DNA of 64,000 bases from Anthopleura xanthogrammica (lineage: Eukaryota > Cnidaria > Anthozoa > Actiniaria > Actiniidae): NCBI GenBank assembly GCA_964019055.1, contig OZ025213.1:8606472-8670471 (forward strand), in the 5' to 3' direction. Below are positions 48,339 to 60,277 of the stretch, in pieces. Under the pieces are notes generated by a model that worked only from the letters and a program-made list of their open reading frames with translations, had not been told where the DNA came from and did not search any database. Both the position numbers and the translations under genes were made by a program. Numbering within the stretch: position 1 is the stretch's first letter; each line of letters begins with the position of its first letter.

Positions 48339-49374
48339 TGAACATAAGAAAAACACAAGAAACGTTAATATAAAAAGAAATTAAAATAATATACGATGAA
48401 ACAATAAACAAAATATATATACAGAAAATTGACTGTACAATGATATGTATCTAGTGACACATTTACATTTTATAAGATTAGAGCAGCATGCAGAGTAAAT
48501 CTTGCTTAAATCTATCTTTGGTGATCACCCTTCAAAAATTTTTATCTTAAGATAATATACCGTATACTGTGACATGTATAGTGTGACACTTAATGTCTGG
48601 ACTCGAGGTGAATAGTTTTGTTTTCACGAGAGAATTGAGGGATAATGAGTAGTCAATAAAATAAGAACCGCCTTTATTTCAGCAAACTATAAGCTCATAA
48701 ACCTTTTAAATATATAAAAACTGTTTTACAAAATACATCTACATACAATATTGTATTTCGAAGGTGAGTGGCAACAGCAATCACTTTTTACCCTCCTTTT
48801 TTCGAATTTTCTAATCTTTTTTTTTTTAATATCGTCTGTTTTTCTTTTATAAAAAGTGTTTTCTGAGTATTTTCCTTTGCTTCGAGCTCCATTGTAACTG
48901 AAATGCCTGTTTCCCGGTTTGTTGTTTAAATGATTGGTCCAAAATACCAAAATAACAAAAGTGGTTTTCTGTTATGACTTTAAATCCTAAATCTTTGACA
49001 TGTCTTTTAAATGCAAACAATGAGTTGCAATTGCAAAAAAATATTTTTTTGTCATCAGTTAATATATTTAAATTGAAAATTTTCTTAACTTATAATTAGA
49101 AATGGGCTTAACTTTTGCACTTATGTAGATGGTTTTGGTGTTTTCTGAAAAACAGACGTTTTATATGAAAACCAGGTGAGCCCGCGATTTGACCAACAAC
49201 CGCTGGCTTGTTTTTCAGCCCTATTCTGGAAGGGGGGTAGGGTCGGTGTATAAAGTACCACTACCCCTTGTTATGCGCAAACCCCTGCTAATTAAATATG
49301 CAAGGGCTTTGAGAAACTTGGGAACTGGCCATAGGTTATGCGATATATTCAGCCAACCGAGAATATACGAGCCT
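48339..49374. other. Unassigned intergenic DNA
   Basis: AT-rich sequence without recognised genes or repeat families. Confidence 0.4.
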
Positions 49375-49446
49375 TCGTACGTAGCTCATTTAGTTGGTGC
49401 GCACCGTAAGAACGATTGTTCCACGGTTCGATCCGTAACTACAGCA
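49375..49446 (+). ncRNA. tRNA-like sequence (SINE head or pseudogene)
   Basis: An A-box-like TAGCTCATTTAGTTGGT (49382-49398) and a B box GGTTCGATCC (49425-49434) lie at tRNA-like spacing. The acceptor strands do not pair and the anticodon stem is poor. A tRNA-derived SINE head or tRNA pseudogene is therefore more likely than a working tRNA. Confidence 0.5.
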
Positions 49447-50880
49447 CTAAATACTCTCAAGACTGAGCATTGATGGATAGAAGAAAAAAAGGGCGCAATG
49501 TCGGCTCCCACGTAGATGAAGGAATAGGATATTTACCAATTTGAAAAAAATAAAAGTACTCTTCGGTAATATAATATAAACCAAAGCCAGACTTCAATTT
49601 TTGAGGAACTATTCTCCATAGAGAAAGGTTAGAAAGTCACAATAAGCAAAATAAGTCTTAATTACGCGATCAAAGTCGTCTAATCTTTTCAAGTTATTCG
49701 CTTCAAACTCAATAAAATAACAAAGAACTAAACAAAGTAGAATTTGTAAGGAAAATATAAAGATGATTGCCTATCTTACCAGTTAGATTGAGCATGCACA
49801 CCATATAAAGCCAACGAACTATCTCAAGAAGGGCACCGTGCACCGTGAGGGAACTCAATCTCTGAACAGTGCAAGTTTACCGTCAGATCTGAGTATCCAC
49901 GAGTTAACCACATGGTACGTTTGATTTCTTTGGTACCTTTTAAATTAGAATGCATTTATTCAATTTCTAAGACAGACATTTACGATTTTCAGCAATCGGT
50001 TCCGTGTTGTATATCACAAACACATTTTATCTTGACCGAAGTAGCAGTATAGCAGTAACTAGGAGGGTAAAATAATGAATAGAATAAGTGTAGCTATCAT
50101 ACCACCTATTACTGTACTTAGTACACTATAATCTAAACCTCTTCCTGTTTGGGCTACCTGTGTCATAGGAGAACTCCATATTCTACGCACGCGCCGTAAT
50201 TGACGCACTTGTTTGAATTCTCGGCATTTGTTGGCTGTTTTGAAGGTAGCGTTTTCCTATTTCTAATTAATATATTAGATTAAAGTATAAAGTCTAATTA
50301 AATTAGAGTTCACTAAAGGATATTTTGGTTAATATTATTCTGGATATAACTCACCATGCTCTTTTTTATAGATAGGTTCCTGTTGAATATTGTTTTTCGC
50401 TGTCTCGCCGGACTCACATTAGTCTGATAATTGCTTTCTCTATTATTTTGTTCTAATATTGCTCCGTTAAATGAAAATATGAAGGAAAAACAACAGAAAA
50501 ACAATTAGGAGTTGTTTAGGGACAGCAAAAGAGTAATGACAGGAAGATAAACATATAAGCGTAGGTGAAATAACCGCAGGGAAATTATGGAAGGAAGAGC
50601 CTACACCCAAAAAAGTTGAAGTGTGTAGACAAAAAAGGATGCTTAAGTAATGTGTAAATTAATCTAGCGACGAAAAAGCTCAACTGGGCTGTTCTTGAGG
50701 AAAAAGAAAAGCAAACAAGAACTGCATGAATAAGAAAAATATATCAAAATAATATGCGAATAATTATAACACTTATCTTGGAAATAGTTGCTATCTAGTT
50801 GCTATTTAGTTTTACGCGGAACAACAAATATTCTCTTGAAGCATTAATTTATGCACATTTTTAGACGATATCTAGCTAAA
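49447..50880. other. Unassigned intergenic DNA
   Basis: No gene or clear repeat. A GCACCGTGCACCGTG doublet lies at about 49832. Confidence 0.4.
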
Positions 50881-51620
50881 TCTAGATTGGTCTCTAGCGC
50901 TCGCGATCGATTCGTACCTGTTCAAATTACGAATTAGATCGCTCCCAACCAGTCCAAACTAGACCCGAAAAAAGGGTTCTACTTTAGATCGAACTAAAGT
51001 AAACCGAGTCAATTGAAAGTGTTAACCACAAGATAGGTCGCGCGCGATCTACTTTTATTATTCGATCTAGAATATTTCCCGCCAAAATGTAAACACCGGC
51101 AGACGCGTCCCGCCAGTGTTGACATCGATACAAACACTTTAAAACCAATATTTATTGACTGAGGCTGGAAAGAAGCCTTTTCTGAGCGAAAAGAGAACTA
51201 ATAATGACTAAAGAAACTTGGGGATTCGAGGCGAAGAGAAATTTGATTTTAAACCTTAGGGCAGCCGAACACATCCAATGTCAGCTAGGCGATTGTCCTA
51301 CAAGAAGGGTTTGCAACTATGGTCGCCAAGGCAAAATAGTCTGCTGAAAAATGAGATCTCTCCACTCTTCTTTCTTTCTCTTGTATGTGTTAAATGATAT
51401 CAAATAAATAAGCAAAATAAAAAACAAAACAAAAAAACAAAAAAAAACAAAGAAAAGTAGTTTGCTACAAAGTGTTTAAGTGTGAACACCAAAACTGGTT
51501 GATAACGATTTAGATCGACCTAAAGTGTCTGATTTAAATGTGAACACATCCGTACTGATTTTAGTTCAACTCAAAATTGATTCGCTCGCGATCGATCTTA
51601 GTGTGAACACGGCGTTACTC
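50880..51620. mobile_element. Probable non-autonomous element with GATC-rich ends
   Basis: CGCTCGCGATCGAT occurs near both ends (about 50899 and 51584). Both ends are rich in GATC/TCGATC and in AACTAAA or ACTAAAG phrases. The right part repeats GTGTGAACAC or AATGTGAACAC three times (about 51481, 51538, 51602). The interior has no coding region. The inverted relationship of the ends is imperfect, so the boundaries are approximate. Confidence 0.4.
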
Positions 51621-52087
51621 TCTTGGCCACAATGGTTTTCTAAACAATTCAAGATATGATTTTGTAGGAAACAAAACAAAAATTTCATTTTTCCAACAAC
51701 AACTGCAAAACTCTGCGCCTGCCATCTACACCAGATTGTAAATATCCTGACAGTTTTAAAACGTAAAGATTATAAAAGAGATTAATCGAAAAATACAAGT
51801 TATTAAATGGATTTATGTACTTAAAAAGCTTTCAAGGGTGGAGGGAAAATATTGACAAAATTAATAAAGCGTCAGCTGGCCGGAGAACTAATCAAAACGA
51901 ATTTGATTTAGACACACTGTCCACAAGAAAACCATCAACAAATTTTATCAAAACCACCTCAACTTGTCTGGTAACTTTGCTGTAGTATTAATTTGAATTG
52001 TAGGTCAGAGTGTTTTTTCACATCTCGCTGTCTTGTTGTTTGGGCTTGTCGTGGCGTTGTTTGTGGATAATATGTAAGGGACGAAAG
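51621..52087. other. Unassigned intergenic DNA
   Basis: Nothing recognised. Confidence 0.4.
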
Positions 52088-52191
52088 AGAGAGAGAGAGA
52101 GAGAGAGAATGAATGAATGAATGCATGCATGAATGAATGAATGAATGAATGAATGAATGAATGAATGAATGAATGAATGAATGAATGAATG
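52088..52191. repeat. (GA)n and (GAAT)n microsatellite
   Basis: A GA run (52088-52108) followed by GAAT repeats to about 52191. Minus-strand FIHS readings are spurious. Confidence 0.95.
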
Positions 52192-53449
52192 AAAAAAGGG
52201 GGAATAAAAGAAAGAAGGAAAGTAAAGGAAAAAAACAAAGAAAAGATACACTGAGAGAAGAAGGAAATAGAGAAAGAAACGAGAAAGAGAGGAGCGAGTA
52301 GGTAAGTCGATAATATTCCTACCCATCCTGCTATTAACAAACTCCACTAAAACATACTTCAAATATTTCAAATATATATACAATTACCAAAGATGTTGAT
52401 ATGATAAAATAAACAGACTCCCTCACGCAACACCAAAAGGTTTTTTTCTAAGTGGTACTCTTTGATCTTATCAAAATCACTTAACAAAATTGCTGCCTAT
52501 TGTCCCACCAGATGTAAAAAGAAACCTTTTAATGCTGTCGATAAGAAAATCGATAATAGTCTTAAGGTTATCAGTTATTCCATATGGTATTAGGCCAATC
52601 CGTGCCAATTCTAACTAATTGTGGAGGTCAGTGACCTAATGAAACTTGCACCTGGATAGGGAAAGACGTCTGCGCATGCGCTGATGTACAAAAAAAAATG
52701 GCTGAAATATTTTTGTTCAGGGGTTAAGAAACTGTTAAAAAAATCAAAGGCATTTGCCCCCCTCTCCCTTGAAATTCTTTGCTAAAGGCAACTCTAAGTA
52801 AGAATGGGCAGCTTTACTAACAAGTGGTTTTAATGATGGGAGGTTTTTCTGGTCCACAATCGCGTGTGATAAGTCTGACACTCTGAAGCCATTGCTGATA
52901 ACACGAATGATAATTAAAAGATATTTACACCACCTCCCTATAGAATGACATTAACTAATGATCTATATCTACAGCTAACTAAAGTCTCGAATGTCTTTTT
53001 AAGAGGCTCAAAAGCAGTTAAGCTTAGAAGATTAACTAGTCGTTGCATATTGTAAGTGAAGTGCTGCGAGTCTGTGTGGAATAACTTATATATGATATCT
53101 AGTGGTTCTTACATATGAATTATTTTCCGTGTTACAGTGCGAACCGAAAAACCTTGGGCACCCAGAAATATTCCAGAAAACGTGCCTTGCTTTTGAACAA
53201 TCTGAAATAACTCTTTAACTGCAAGGAATTCGAATGATTTGTAGTCAGCTAAATTTCTTGCAGTTAAAGACTCGTTTCCTATTGTTTTCAACCAACGATA
53301 AACGAATTCTGGAATATTTCTGAAAGCCCACTGTAATATAAGTATCTTCATTTCGTCCCTTTGTTATGATGCAGTTGACAAAAAAATGCTGATCAAGTAG
53401 ATAGCTGTCTCTAATAATATAATGATAATACCATAACACACAACAGCAC
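52192..53449. other. Unassigned intergenic DNA
   Basis: No gene or named repeat. An inverted pair GAAATTCTTTGCTAAAGG / CAGTTAAAGACTCG type is not strong enough to call. The right end grades into the C/A-rich satellite field. Confidence 0.4.
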
Positions 53450-55060
53450 ATTACAGCATATCACACTGCCCAAAAAACTCTATCAGAAAACCAACCACAC
53501 CGTAGCGCAACACACGATAATATATACCAAAGCACTCCAGAACCCAACAAACCACAACACATTACAACACACACCACAATACACTGTAATACATTACGTA
53601 GAAACACTCAAAACCATATCACACCACACTACATGGCATCACACAAAACAATAACACACCACACTATATCACATGGCATCACACAAAACTATACCATACC
53701 ACACTACACTATATCACATGGCATCACGCAAAACAATACCACACTACACTATATCACATGGTATCACACAAAACCATACCATACCACACTACACTACATC
53801 ACATGGCATCACGCAAAACAATACCACACTACACTATATCACATGGCATCACACAAAACAATACCACACTACACTATATCACATGGCATCACACAAAACC
53901 ATACCACACCACACTATATCACATGGCATCACACAAAACCATACCACACCACACTATATCACATGGCATCACACAAAACCATGCCACACTACACTATATC
54001 ACATGGCATCACGCAAAACCATACCACACTACACTATATCACATGGCATCCCACAAAACCATGCCACACTACACTATATCACATGGCATCACGCAAAACA
54101 ATACCACACTACACTATACCACATGGCATCACACAAAACCATGCCACACTACACTATATCACATGGCATCACACAAAACCATGCCACACTACACTATATC
54201 ACATGGCATCACACAAAACCATACCATACCACACTACACTATATCACATGGCATCACACAAAACCATACCATACCACACTACACTACATCACATGGCATC
54301 ACGCAAAACAATACCACACTACACTATATCACATGGCATCACACAAAACAATACCATACCACACTACACTATATCACATGGCATCACACAAAACAATACC
54401 ACACTACACTATATCACATGGCATCACACAAAACAATACCACACTACACTATATCACATGGCATCACACAAAACAATACCACACTGCACTATATCACATG
54501 GCATCACACAAAACAATACCTTACTGCACTATATCGCATGGCATCACACAAAACCATACCACACCACACTATATCACATGGCATCACGCAAAACCATACC
54601 ACACTACACTCTATCACATGGCATCACGCAAACCCATACCACACTACACTATATCACATGGCATCACACAAAACCATACCACACCACACTATATCACATG
54701 GCATCACACAAAACAATACCACACTACACTATATCACATGGCATCACACAAAACCATACCACACTACACTCTATCACATGGCATCACGCAAACCCATACC
54801 ACACTACACTATATCACATGGCATCACACAAAACTATGCCACACTACACTATATCACATGGCATCACACAAAACAATACCACATCACACTATATCACATG
54901 GCATCACACAAAACCATACCACACTACACTATATCACATGGCATCACACAAAACCATACCACACTACACTATATCACATGGCATCACACAAAACCATACC
55001 ACACTACACTATATCACATGGCATCACACAAAACCATACCACACTACACTACATGAAATG
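53450..55060. repeat. 40-bp satellite 3, G-poor strand
   Basis: After a degenerate CACAACACA-rich lead-in (53450-53620), units of 40 bp (some 45 bp with an extra ACCAT) repeat to 55060. Each contains ATCACATGGCATCACACAAA then ACCATACCACACTACACTAT. The + strand has very little G. All three + frames are open because the unit has no stops, giving frames of 430-500 codons rich in HTTLYHMASHKT that are not proteins. Confidence 0.95.
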
Positions 55061-55129
55061 GGCTTAAAATATTATCTTTGGTTAATAAATTATATTATAA
55101 CATACGACACTACACCTTGCGACTGAAAG

Positions 55130-56620
55130 CACCACATATACCACTCTACACCGATGCTGTTCCACGTCGTCATGTCACGTCACGTCACATTATATCAGCC
55201 AACACCACACTCTATGAAATCACACCATATCGCACCTACACCAAAATATTACATCACACCCCACCACACCCTATGATATCACACCATATCATACCCACAC
55301 CACAATATAACATCACACCCCACCACACCCTATGATATCATACCATATCATACCCACACCACCATATTACATCACACCCCACCACACCCTATGATATCAC
55401 ACCATATCATACCCACACCACAATATAACATCACACCCTACCACACCCTATATCACATCATATCATACCCACACCACAATATAACATCACACCCTACCAC
55501 ACCCTATGATATCACATCATATCATACCCACACCACCATATAACATCACACCCCACCACACCCTTTGATATCACACCATATCGCACCCACCCCACATTAT
55601 AACACCACACCCAACCACACCTTATGATATCACACCATATCGCACCCACCCCACATTATAACATCACACCCCACCACACCCTATGATATCACAACATATC
55701 GCACCCACCCCACAATATAACATCACAACCCACCACACCCTATGATATCGCACCCACCCCACAATATAACATCGCGCCCAACCACACCCTATGATATCAC
55801 AACATATCGCACTACCATCCCACAATATAACATCACACCCCACCATACCCTATGATATCAAACCATATCGCACTACCATCCCACAATATAACATCACACC
55901 CCACCACACCCTATGATATCACACCATATCGCACCCACCCCACATTATAACACCACACCCAACCACACCTTATGATATCACACCATATCGCACCCACCCC
56001 ACATTATAACATCACACCCCACCACACCCTATGATATCACAACATATCGCACCCACCCCACAATATAACATCACAACCCACCACACCCTATGATATCGCA
56101 CCCACCCCACAATATAACATCGCGCCCAACCACACCCTATGATATCACAACATATCGCACTACCATCCCACAATATAACATCACACCCCACCATACCCTA
56201 TGATATCAAACCATATCGCACTACCATCCCACAATATAACATCACACCCCACCACACCCTATGATATCACAACATATCGCACCCACCCCACAATATAACA
56301 TCACACCCCACCACACCCTATGATATCAAACCATATCGCACTACCATCCCACAATATAACATCACACCCAACCACACCCTATGATATCACAACATATCGC
56401 ACTACCAATCCACAATATAACATCACACCCCACCATACCCTATGATATCAAACCATATCGCACTACCATCCCACAATATAACATCACACCCCACCACACC
56501 CTATGATATCACACCATATCATATTCACACCACAATATAACATCACACCCCACCACACCCTATGATATCACAACATGTCGCACCCACCCCACAATATAAC
56601 ATCACACCCCACCACCGCGT
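55130..56620. repeat. About 59-bp C/A-rich satellite with higher-order copy
   Basis: Units of roughly 59 bp contain AATATAACATCACACCCCAC then CACACCCTATGATATCACAC. A block of about 348 bp (55570-55917) is repeated almost exactly at 55918-56265, so the array has higher-order structure. A continuation of the array appears at 57251-57490 as part of the 875-bp duplication. Confidence 0.92.
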
Positions 56621-56748
56621 CTTGGGAATAGTGCTGTACAATTGGACCCCAATAAAGGCTTTCCAATATCACGTGATGGCAGCCATGTCATAACAATAGA
56701 GTCTTTTCCTCTTCGTAAACTGAATTCTTTCTCATGTAGACCAGTATC

Positions 56749-56888
56749 AATAGCAGTTATTATGGATGCATGCAAATGAGATGCAAATAAGACAACAAGC
56801 ATTGCATCGACCCGATAGCCTCACTTGTATGATTCTTAAAACAAAAGAATATCTGACTGCGGGCTCAACTGTAATAAAAGCTATTATT
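56749..56888. mobile_element. MITE, family B, copy in duplication 1
   Basis: AATAGCAGTTATTATGGATG at the left and GTAATAAAAGCTATT at the right are inverted ends. The interior matches, in opposite orientation, the insertion at 10165-10306 (CATGCAAATGAGATGCAAAT, CATTGCATCGACCC). Confidence 0.75.
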
Positions 56889-57114
56889 ATACAATTTACT
56901 CGGTATCTCAATTTTGATTGGTCGCGAGACCTCAGCCAATTCCTAAAATCGTTTGAACTCGACATAATAAATGTATTATTTGTAGCAGGAAGTGGAATGG
57001 AATGGAAATTGAACTGATAGAAAAACGTTTTTTTTTTTTCGAAAGTAGAGTTTAATTTTTATTCTTAGTTTGCAAAATATATAATAAAACTATTATTGAG
57101 TTCGGTTTTCACAT

Positions 57115-57199
57115 GATATCGTAAATCATCAAGACCTCAGCCGATTTATCTAACTAATCGGCAGATAACACGGCCTTGGTCTTGATAATTTACGATATC
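57115..57199. repeat. Foldback, duplication copy 1
   Basis: GATATCGTAAATCATCAAGA at the left pairs with TCTTGATAATTTACGATATC at the right. An inner GCCGATT/AATCGGC hairpin is nested between. Confidence 0.8.
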
Positions 57200-57623
57200 A
57201 TTATCAACCTCAACCAATAATTGTTTCAGTATTGTTTCTGGCTCCTGGTATCCCTATGATATCACAACATATCGCACTACCATCCCACAATATAACATCA
57301 CACCCCACCATACCCTATGATATCAAACCATATCGCACTACCATCCCACAATATAACATCACACCCCACCACACCCTATGATATCACACCATATCATATT
57401 CACACCACAATATAACATCACACCCCACCACACCCTATGATATCACAACATGTCGCACCCACCCCACAATATAACATCACACCCCACCACCGCGTCTTGG
57501 GAATAGTGCTGTACAATTGGACCCCAATAAAGGCTTTCCAATATCACGTGATGGCAGCCATGTCATAACAATAGAGTCTTTTCCTCTTCGTAAACTGAAT
57601 TCTTTCTCATGTAGACCAGTATC

Positions 57624-57763
57624 AATAGCAGTTATTATGGATGCATGCAAATGAGATGCAAATAAGACAACAAGCATTGCATCGACCCGATAGCCTCACT
57701 TGTATGATTCTTAAAACAAAAGAATATCTGACTGCGGGCTCAACTGTAATAAAAGCTATTATT
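57624..57763. mobile_element. MITE, family B, copy in duplication 2
   Basis: Identical in layout to the copy at 56749-56888; duplicated together with its host segment rather than inserted independently. Confidence 0.75.
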
Positions 57764-57989
57764 ATACAATTTACTCGGTATCTAAATTTTGATTGGTCGC
57801 GAGACCTCAGCCAATTCCTAAAATCGTTTGAACTCGACATAATAAATGTATTATTTGTAGCAGGAAGTGGAATGGAATGGAAATTGAACTGATAGAAAAA
57901 CGTTTTTTTTTTTTCGAAAGTAGAGTTTAATTTTTATTCTTAGTTTGCAAAATATATAATAAAACTATTATTCAGTTCGGTTTTCACAT

Positions 57990-58073
57990 GATATCGTAAA
58001 TCATCAAGACCCAGCCGATTTATCTAACTAATCGGCAGATAACACGGCCTTGGTCTTGATAATTTACGATATC
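57990..58073. repeat. Foldback, duplication copy 2
   Basis: Same nested inverted repeat as at 57115-57199, with one base deleted (AGACCCAGCC for AGACCTCAGCC). Confidence 0.8.
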
Positions 58074-58155
58074 ATTATCAACCTCAACCAATAATTGTTT
58101 CAGTATTGTTTCTGGCTCCTGGTTGCCATCACGCGATGTTACAAAGTCTCTATTG

Positions 58156-58730
58156 AACTTCTCATTGTCAATAATACACTGTATCGAAAGCTTCTTAAAG
58201 GTAAACGGCTACATTATGCATCCGGTTGTCTTTTTTAGTCAGCAGATTGTTCGATCATTCAATCCCGATAGTAACCAGTGACCTATACCCACTATAGATG
58301 GTTTGTAGAGGCGGTATTAGGAGATGGCAAACCAATGTGTATTTAAAAGAAAACATTTTCTCAGGCCTTCCTTTTAGTATACCGGACGTTGCTCTTTCAA
58401 AGCACTTTTGCTACTTGATGCTTAATGTATTAAATTAATGTTTAAAAAAGTGTAACGATGGAAGAAAATTAGCACGTTTGAAAGGAACAGAAATGGAAAA
58501 GGGAAATTCAGAAAGATAAAGCGATGACAACTAGGATCAATTAAAAATTGTTCATCCGTTTTGAAGAATGATTTTGACATCAGAAGGCGTAAGTAAAGGG
58601 ACTATAATGTCAATGTGAAGAGGGGGAGAAGCAGTCATGAAAGACAAATGATGGGAAGTGTCTCAAATGGTAGTCTTCTCAGCCGAGATGCAATCATCAA
58701 TTCGTTCATTCAATGAATAAACGAAATATA
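58156..58730. other. Unassigned intergenic DNA
   Basis: No gene or repeat recognised. Confidence 0.4.
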
Positions 58731-59060
58731 AATTAAAAGATGAATAGAAGATGAATGAATGGACCAATGAATGTATGAAAATATGAATAAATTAATGAAC
58801 TATGAATGAATGAATGAATGAATGAATGAATGAATGAATGAATGAATGAATGAATGAATGAATGAATGAATGAATGAATGAATGAATGAATGATTGAATG
58901 AATGAATGAATGAATGAATGAATGAATGGATGAATGAATGAATGAATGAATGAATGAATGAATGAATGAAAGAATGAATGAATGTTTAAATGAATGGATG
59001 AATAATGAATTGAATGGATGAATAATAAAATAATTAATGAACGAATGAATAATTAATAAA
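58731..59060. repeat. (GAAT)n array
   Basis: A nearly pure (GAAT)n core at 58804-58983, with diverged GAAT/GGAT/AAATAA flanks. Minus-strand SFIH readings are spurious. Confidence 0.95.
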
Positions 59061-60140
59061 TACATACACATATAAATAATGAATGAAATGAAACGAACAA
59101 ATATAATGAAACAAACGAATAAAATGAATGACGAAAAGAATAAATAAAAAATTAAAGCAAGAACGAAAAACTGCCCACAATTATTTAAAAAATTTCCCAC
59201 CAGATAAAATGAAGAGACAGTTGATATGTTAGTTGATAGCTCGCAATTCGAATAACTTAGTTGTTAGGCACGAAACGATTGAACGACTGATGGATAGGGC
59301 TTCAAATTAGACGTGTGACGTAAGTGATTGACTAACAGACTAACTGTTTAATAACGTCAGTTATAAAGGACATGAGTGACGACTTAGTAACGTGTGTATG
59401 TCTGATATTGAAGCACTGTTATGGCTGATCAGACTAAAAGCTAAAACTAGACAAAAACTCGATTGATAAACAGATTGCAAAATATGAAATCAATCACTGT
59501 GCAATTTTCTTCAGGGTTAGAAGAACACAATATATATCTTGATATATTCTAGGTCTATCTTTTTAATTGAAAATTGTATAAGCTTACAGGATGAGAATTT
59601 CATATGAATCGTTAGCCAGCGTCGTTTGGTCTCTTATTAAGCTTCTTATTCAATCGTATGTTTATATGATCAGGAAGTACTGAGTCTAAAAGCATTTTAA
59701 CAAAGTTCCTCTTGGAGATATGATTTCTTGATTGCCTCTTCCACCCTCTAATCGAGATGTGAATCAAGTAACATATTGACCAATACAGGAACACCAAAAA
59801 ATATCCATGGGTTTGACAGCTTTGAGACAAGTTTAGAAAGTACTTGTTTCAAATTAGACACTTGGTCAAACCTAGCCTGTTTCCTTTCATATACTTTTTT
59901 GATTGAGTTGAACATAAACAAAGTATAGTGGTGCTTAATCAAGCACAATGTTTGCCCCTGGCTAGTTTTGGGCCTTTGAAAATAGGTAAAACAACATATT
60001 TTGTATTATCTCTGTTTAAGTTTTGCCTCTTCCGTACTTTCCCTTCTTTCTTTGTATGGCTCAAAGTGCATAAAATTAAGAAAAATCAGAGTTTATCATA
60101 TAATTATCCATGAAATACCTATATTTCTCACTTTCGTAAA
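59061..60140. other. Unassigned intergenic DNA
   Basis: No gene was recognised upstream of the recombinase locus. Short open frames here lack domains. Confidence 0.4.
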
Positions 60141-60143
60141 CTT

Positions 60144-60190
60144 GTTATTTTCACTAGTGAAAATAACATGTTATTTTCACTAGTGAAAAG
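60144..60190. promoter_or_regulatory. Double palindrome upstream of recombinase gene
   Basis: TTTTCACTAGTGAAAA occurs twice, 26 bp apart. The first copy is embedded in a perfect 24-nt palindrome (60144-60167), and the two copies are joined by ATAACATGTTAT, itself palindromic. ACCATGGT and TGCCCTTCAGGGCA (60216-60229) follow. This symmetric block sits about 90-130 bp before the start codon. It could be a dimer-binding operator, a recombinase site or a transposon end; the sequence alone does not decide. Confidence 0.5.
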
Positions 60191-60277
60191 ATCGTTACCA
60201 TGGTTACACCTTGAGTGCCCTTCAGGGCAGCTTTGCGATTTTCATTCATCAGATTTTCAGGTTTTACTTCATTCATT

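Larger units (their letters stand above)
56376..57250. repeat. 875-bp tandem duplication, copy 1
   Basis: This segment and 57251-58117 match over their full length with only scattered differences (for example CTCAATT/CTAAATT and TTGAG/TTCAG). It spans the end of the C/A-rich satellite and most of a transposon. Copy 1 stops inside the transposon's right end (GGCTCCTGGT then TCCCTATGATATC), which marks the junction. Confidence 0.92.
57251..58117. repeat. 875-bp tandem duplication, copy 2
   Basis: The second copy begins CTATGATATCACAACATATC directly after copy 1. One base is deleted near 58012, so the offset becomes 874 at its end. Unlike copy 1 it continues into the intact right end of the enclosed transposon. 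Confidence 0.92.
57525..58155. mobile_element. Non-autonomous DNA element enclosing MITE B
   Basis: The left end CAATAAAGGCTTTCCAATAT then CACGTGATGGCAGCCATG is mirrored at 58118-58155 by CCTGGTTGCCATCACGCGAT then GTTACAAAGTCTCTATTG. The roughly 630-bp body contains MITE B (57624-57763) and the GATATCGTAAAT foldback (57990-58073). In duplication copy 1 the same element (from 56650) lacks its right end. Confidence 0.65.

Noticed and set aside
48119..48373. Overlapping 84- and 62-codon frames on both strands
   Set aside because: They arise from the two arms of a foldback element; neither has a domain or an independent start context.
49375..49446. Functional tRNA gene
   Set aside because: A and B boxes are present, but acceptor and anticodon stems do not pair. 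It is called only as tRNA-like.
53633..55126. Open frames of 430-500 codons in all three + frames (HTTLYHMASHKT repeats)
   Set aside because: They are the three readings of a stop-free 40-bp satellite. Period 40 shifts frame each unit, so all frames stay open. There is no domain, and composition is dictated by the DNA repeat.
56602..57892. Repeated 66-, 72- and 83-codon frames on both strands
   Set aside because: They are readings of the duplicated transposon and MITE B. Their duplication reflects the 875-bp DNA duplication, not gene paralogy.
60215..60277. N-terminal extension of the recombinase
   Set aside because: It begins with GTG. The first in-frame ATG is 60278, preceded by an acceptor-like TTTTCAG.
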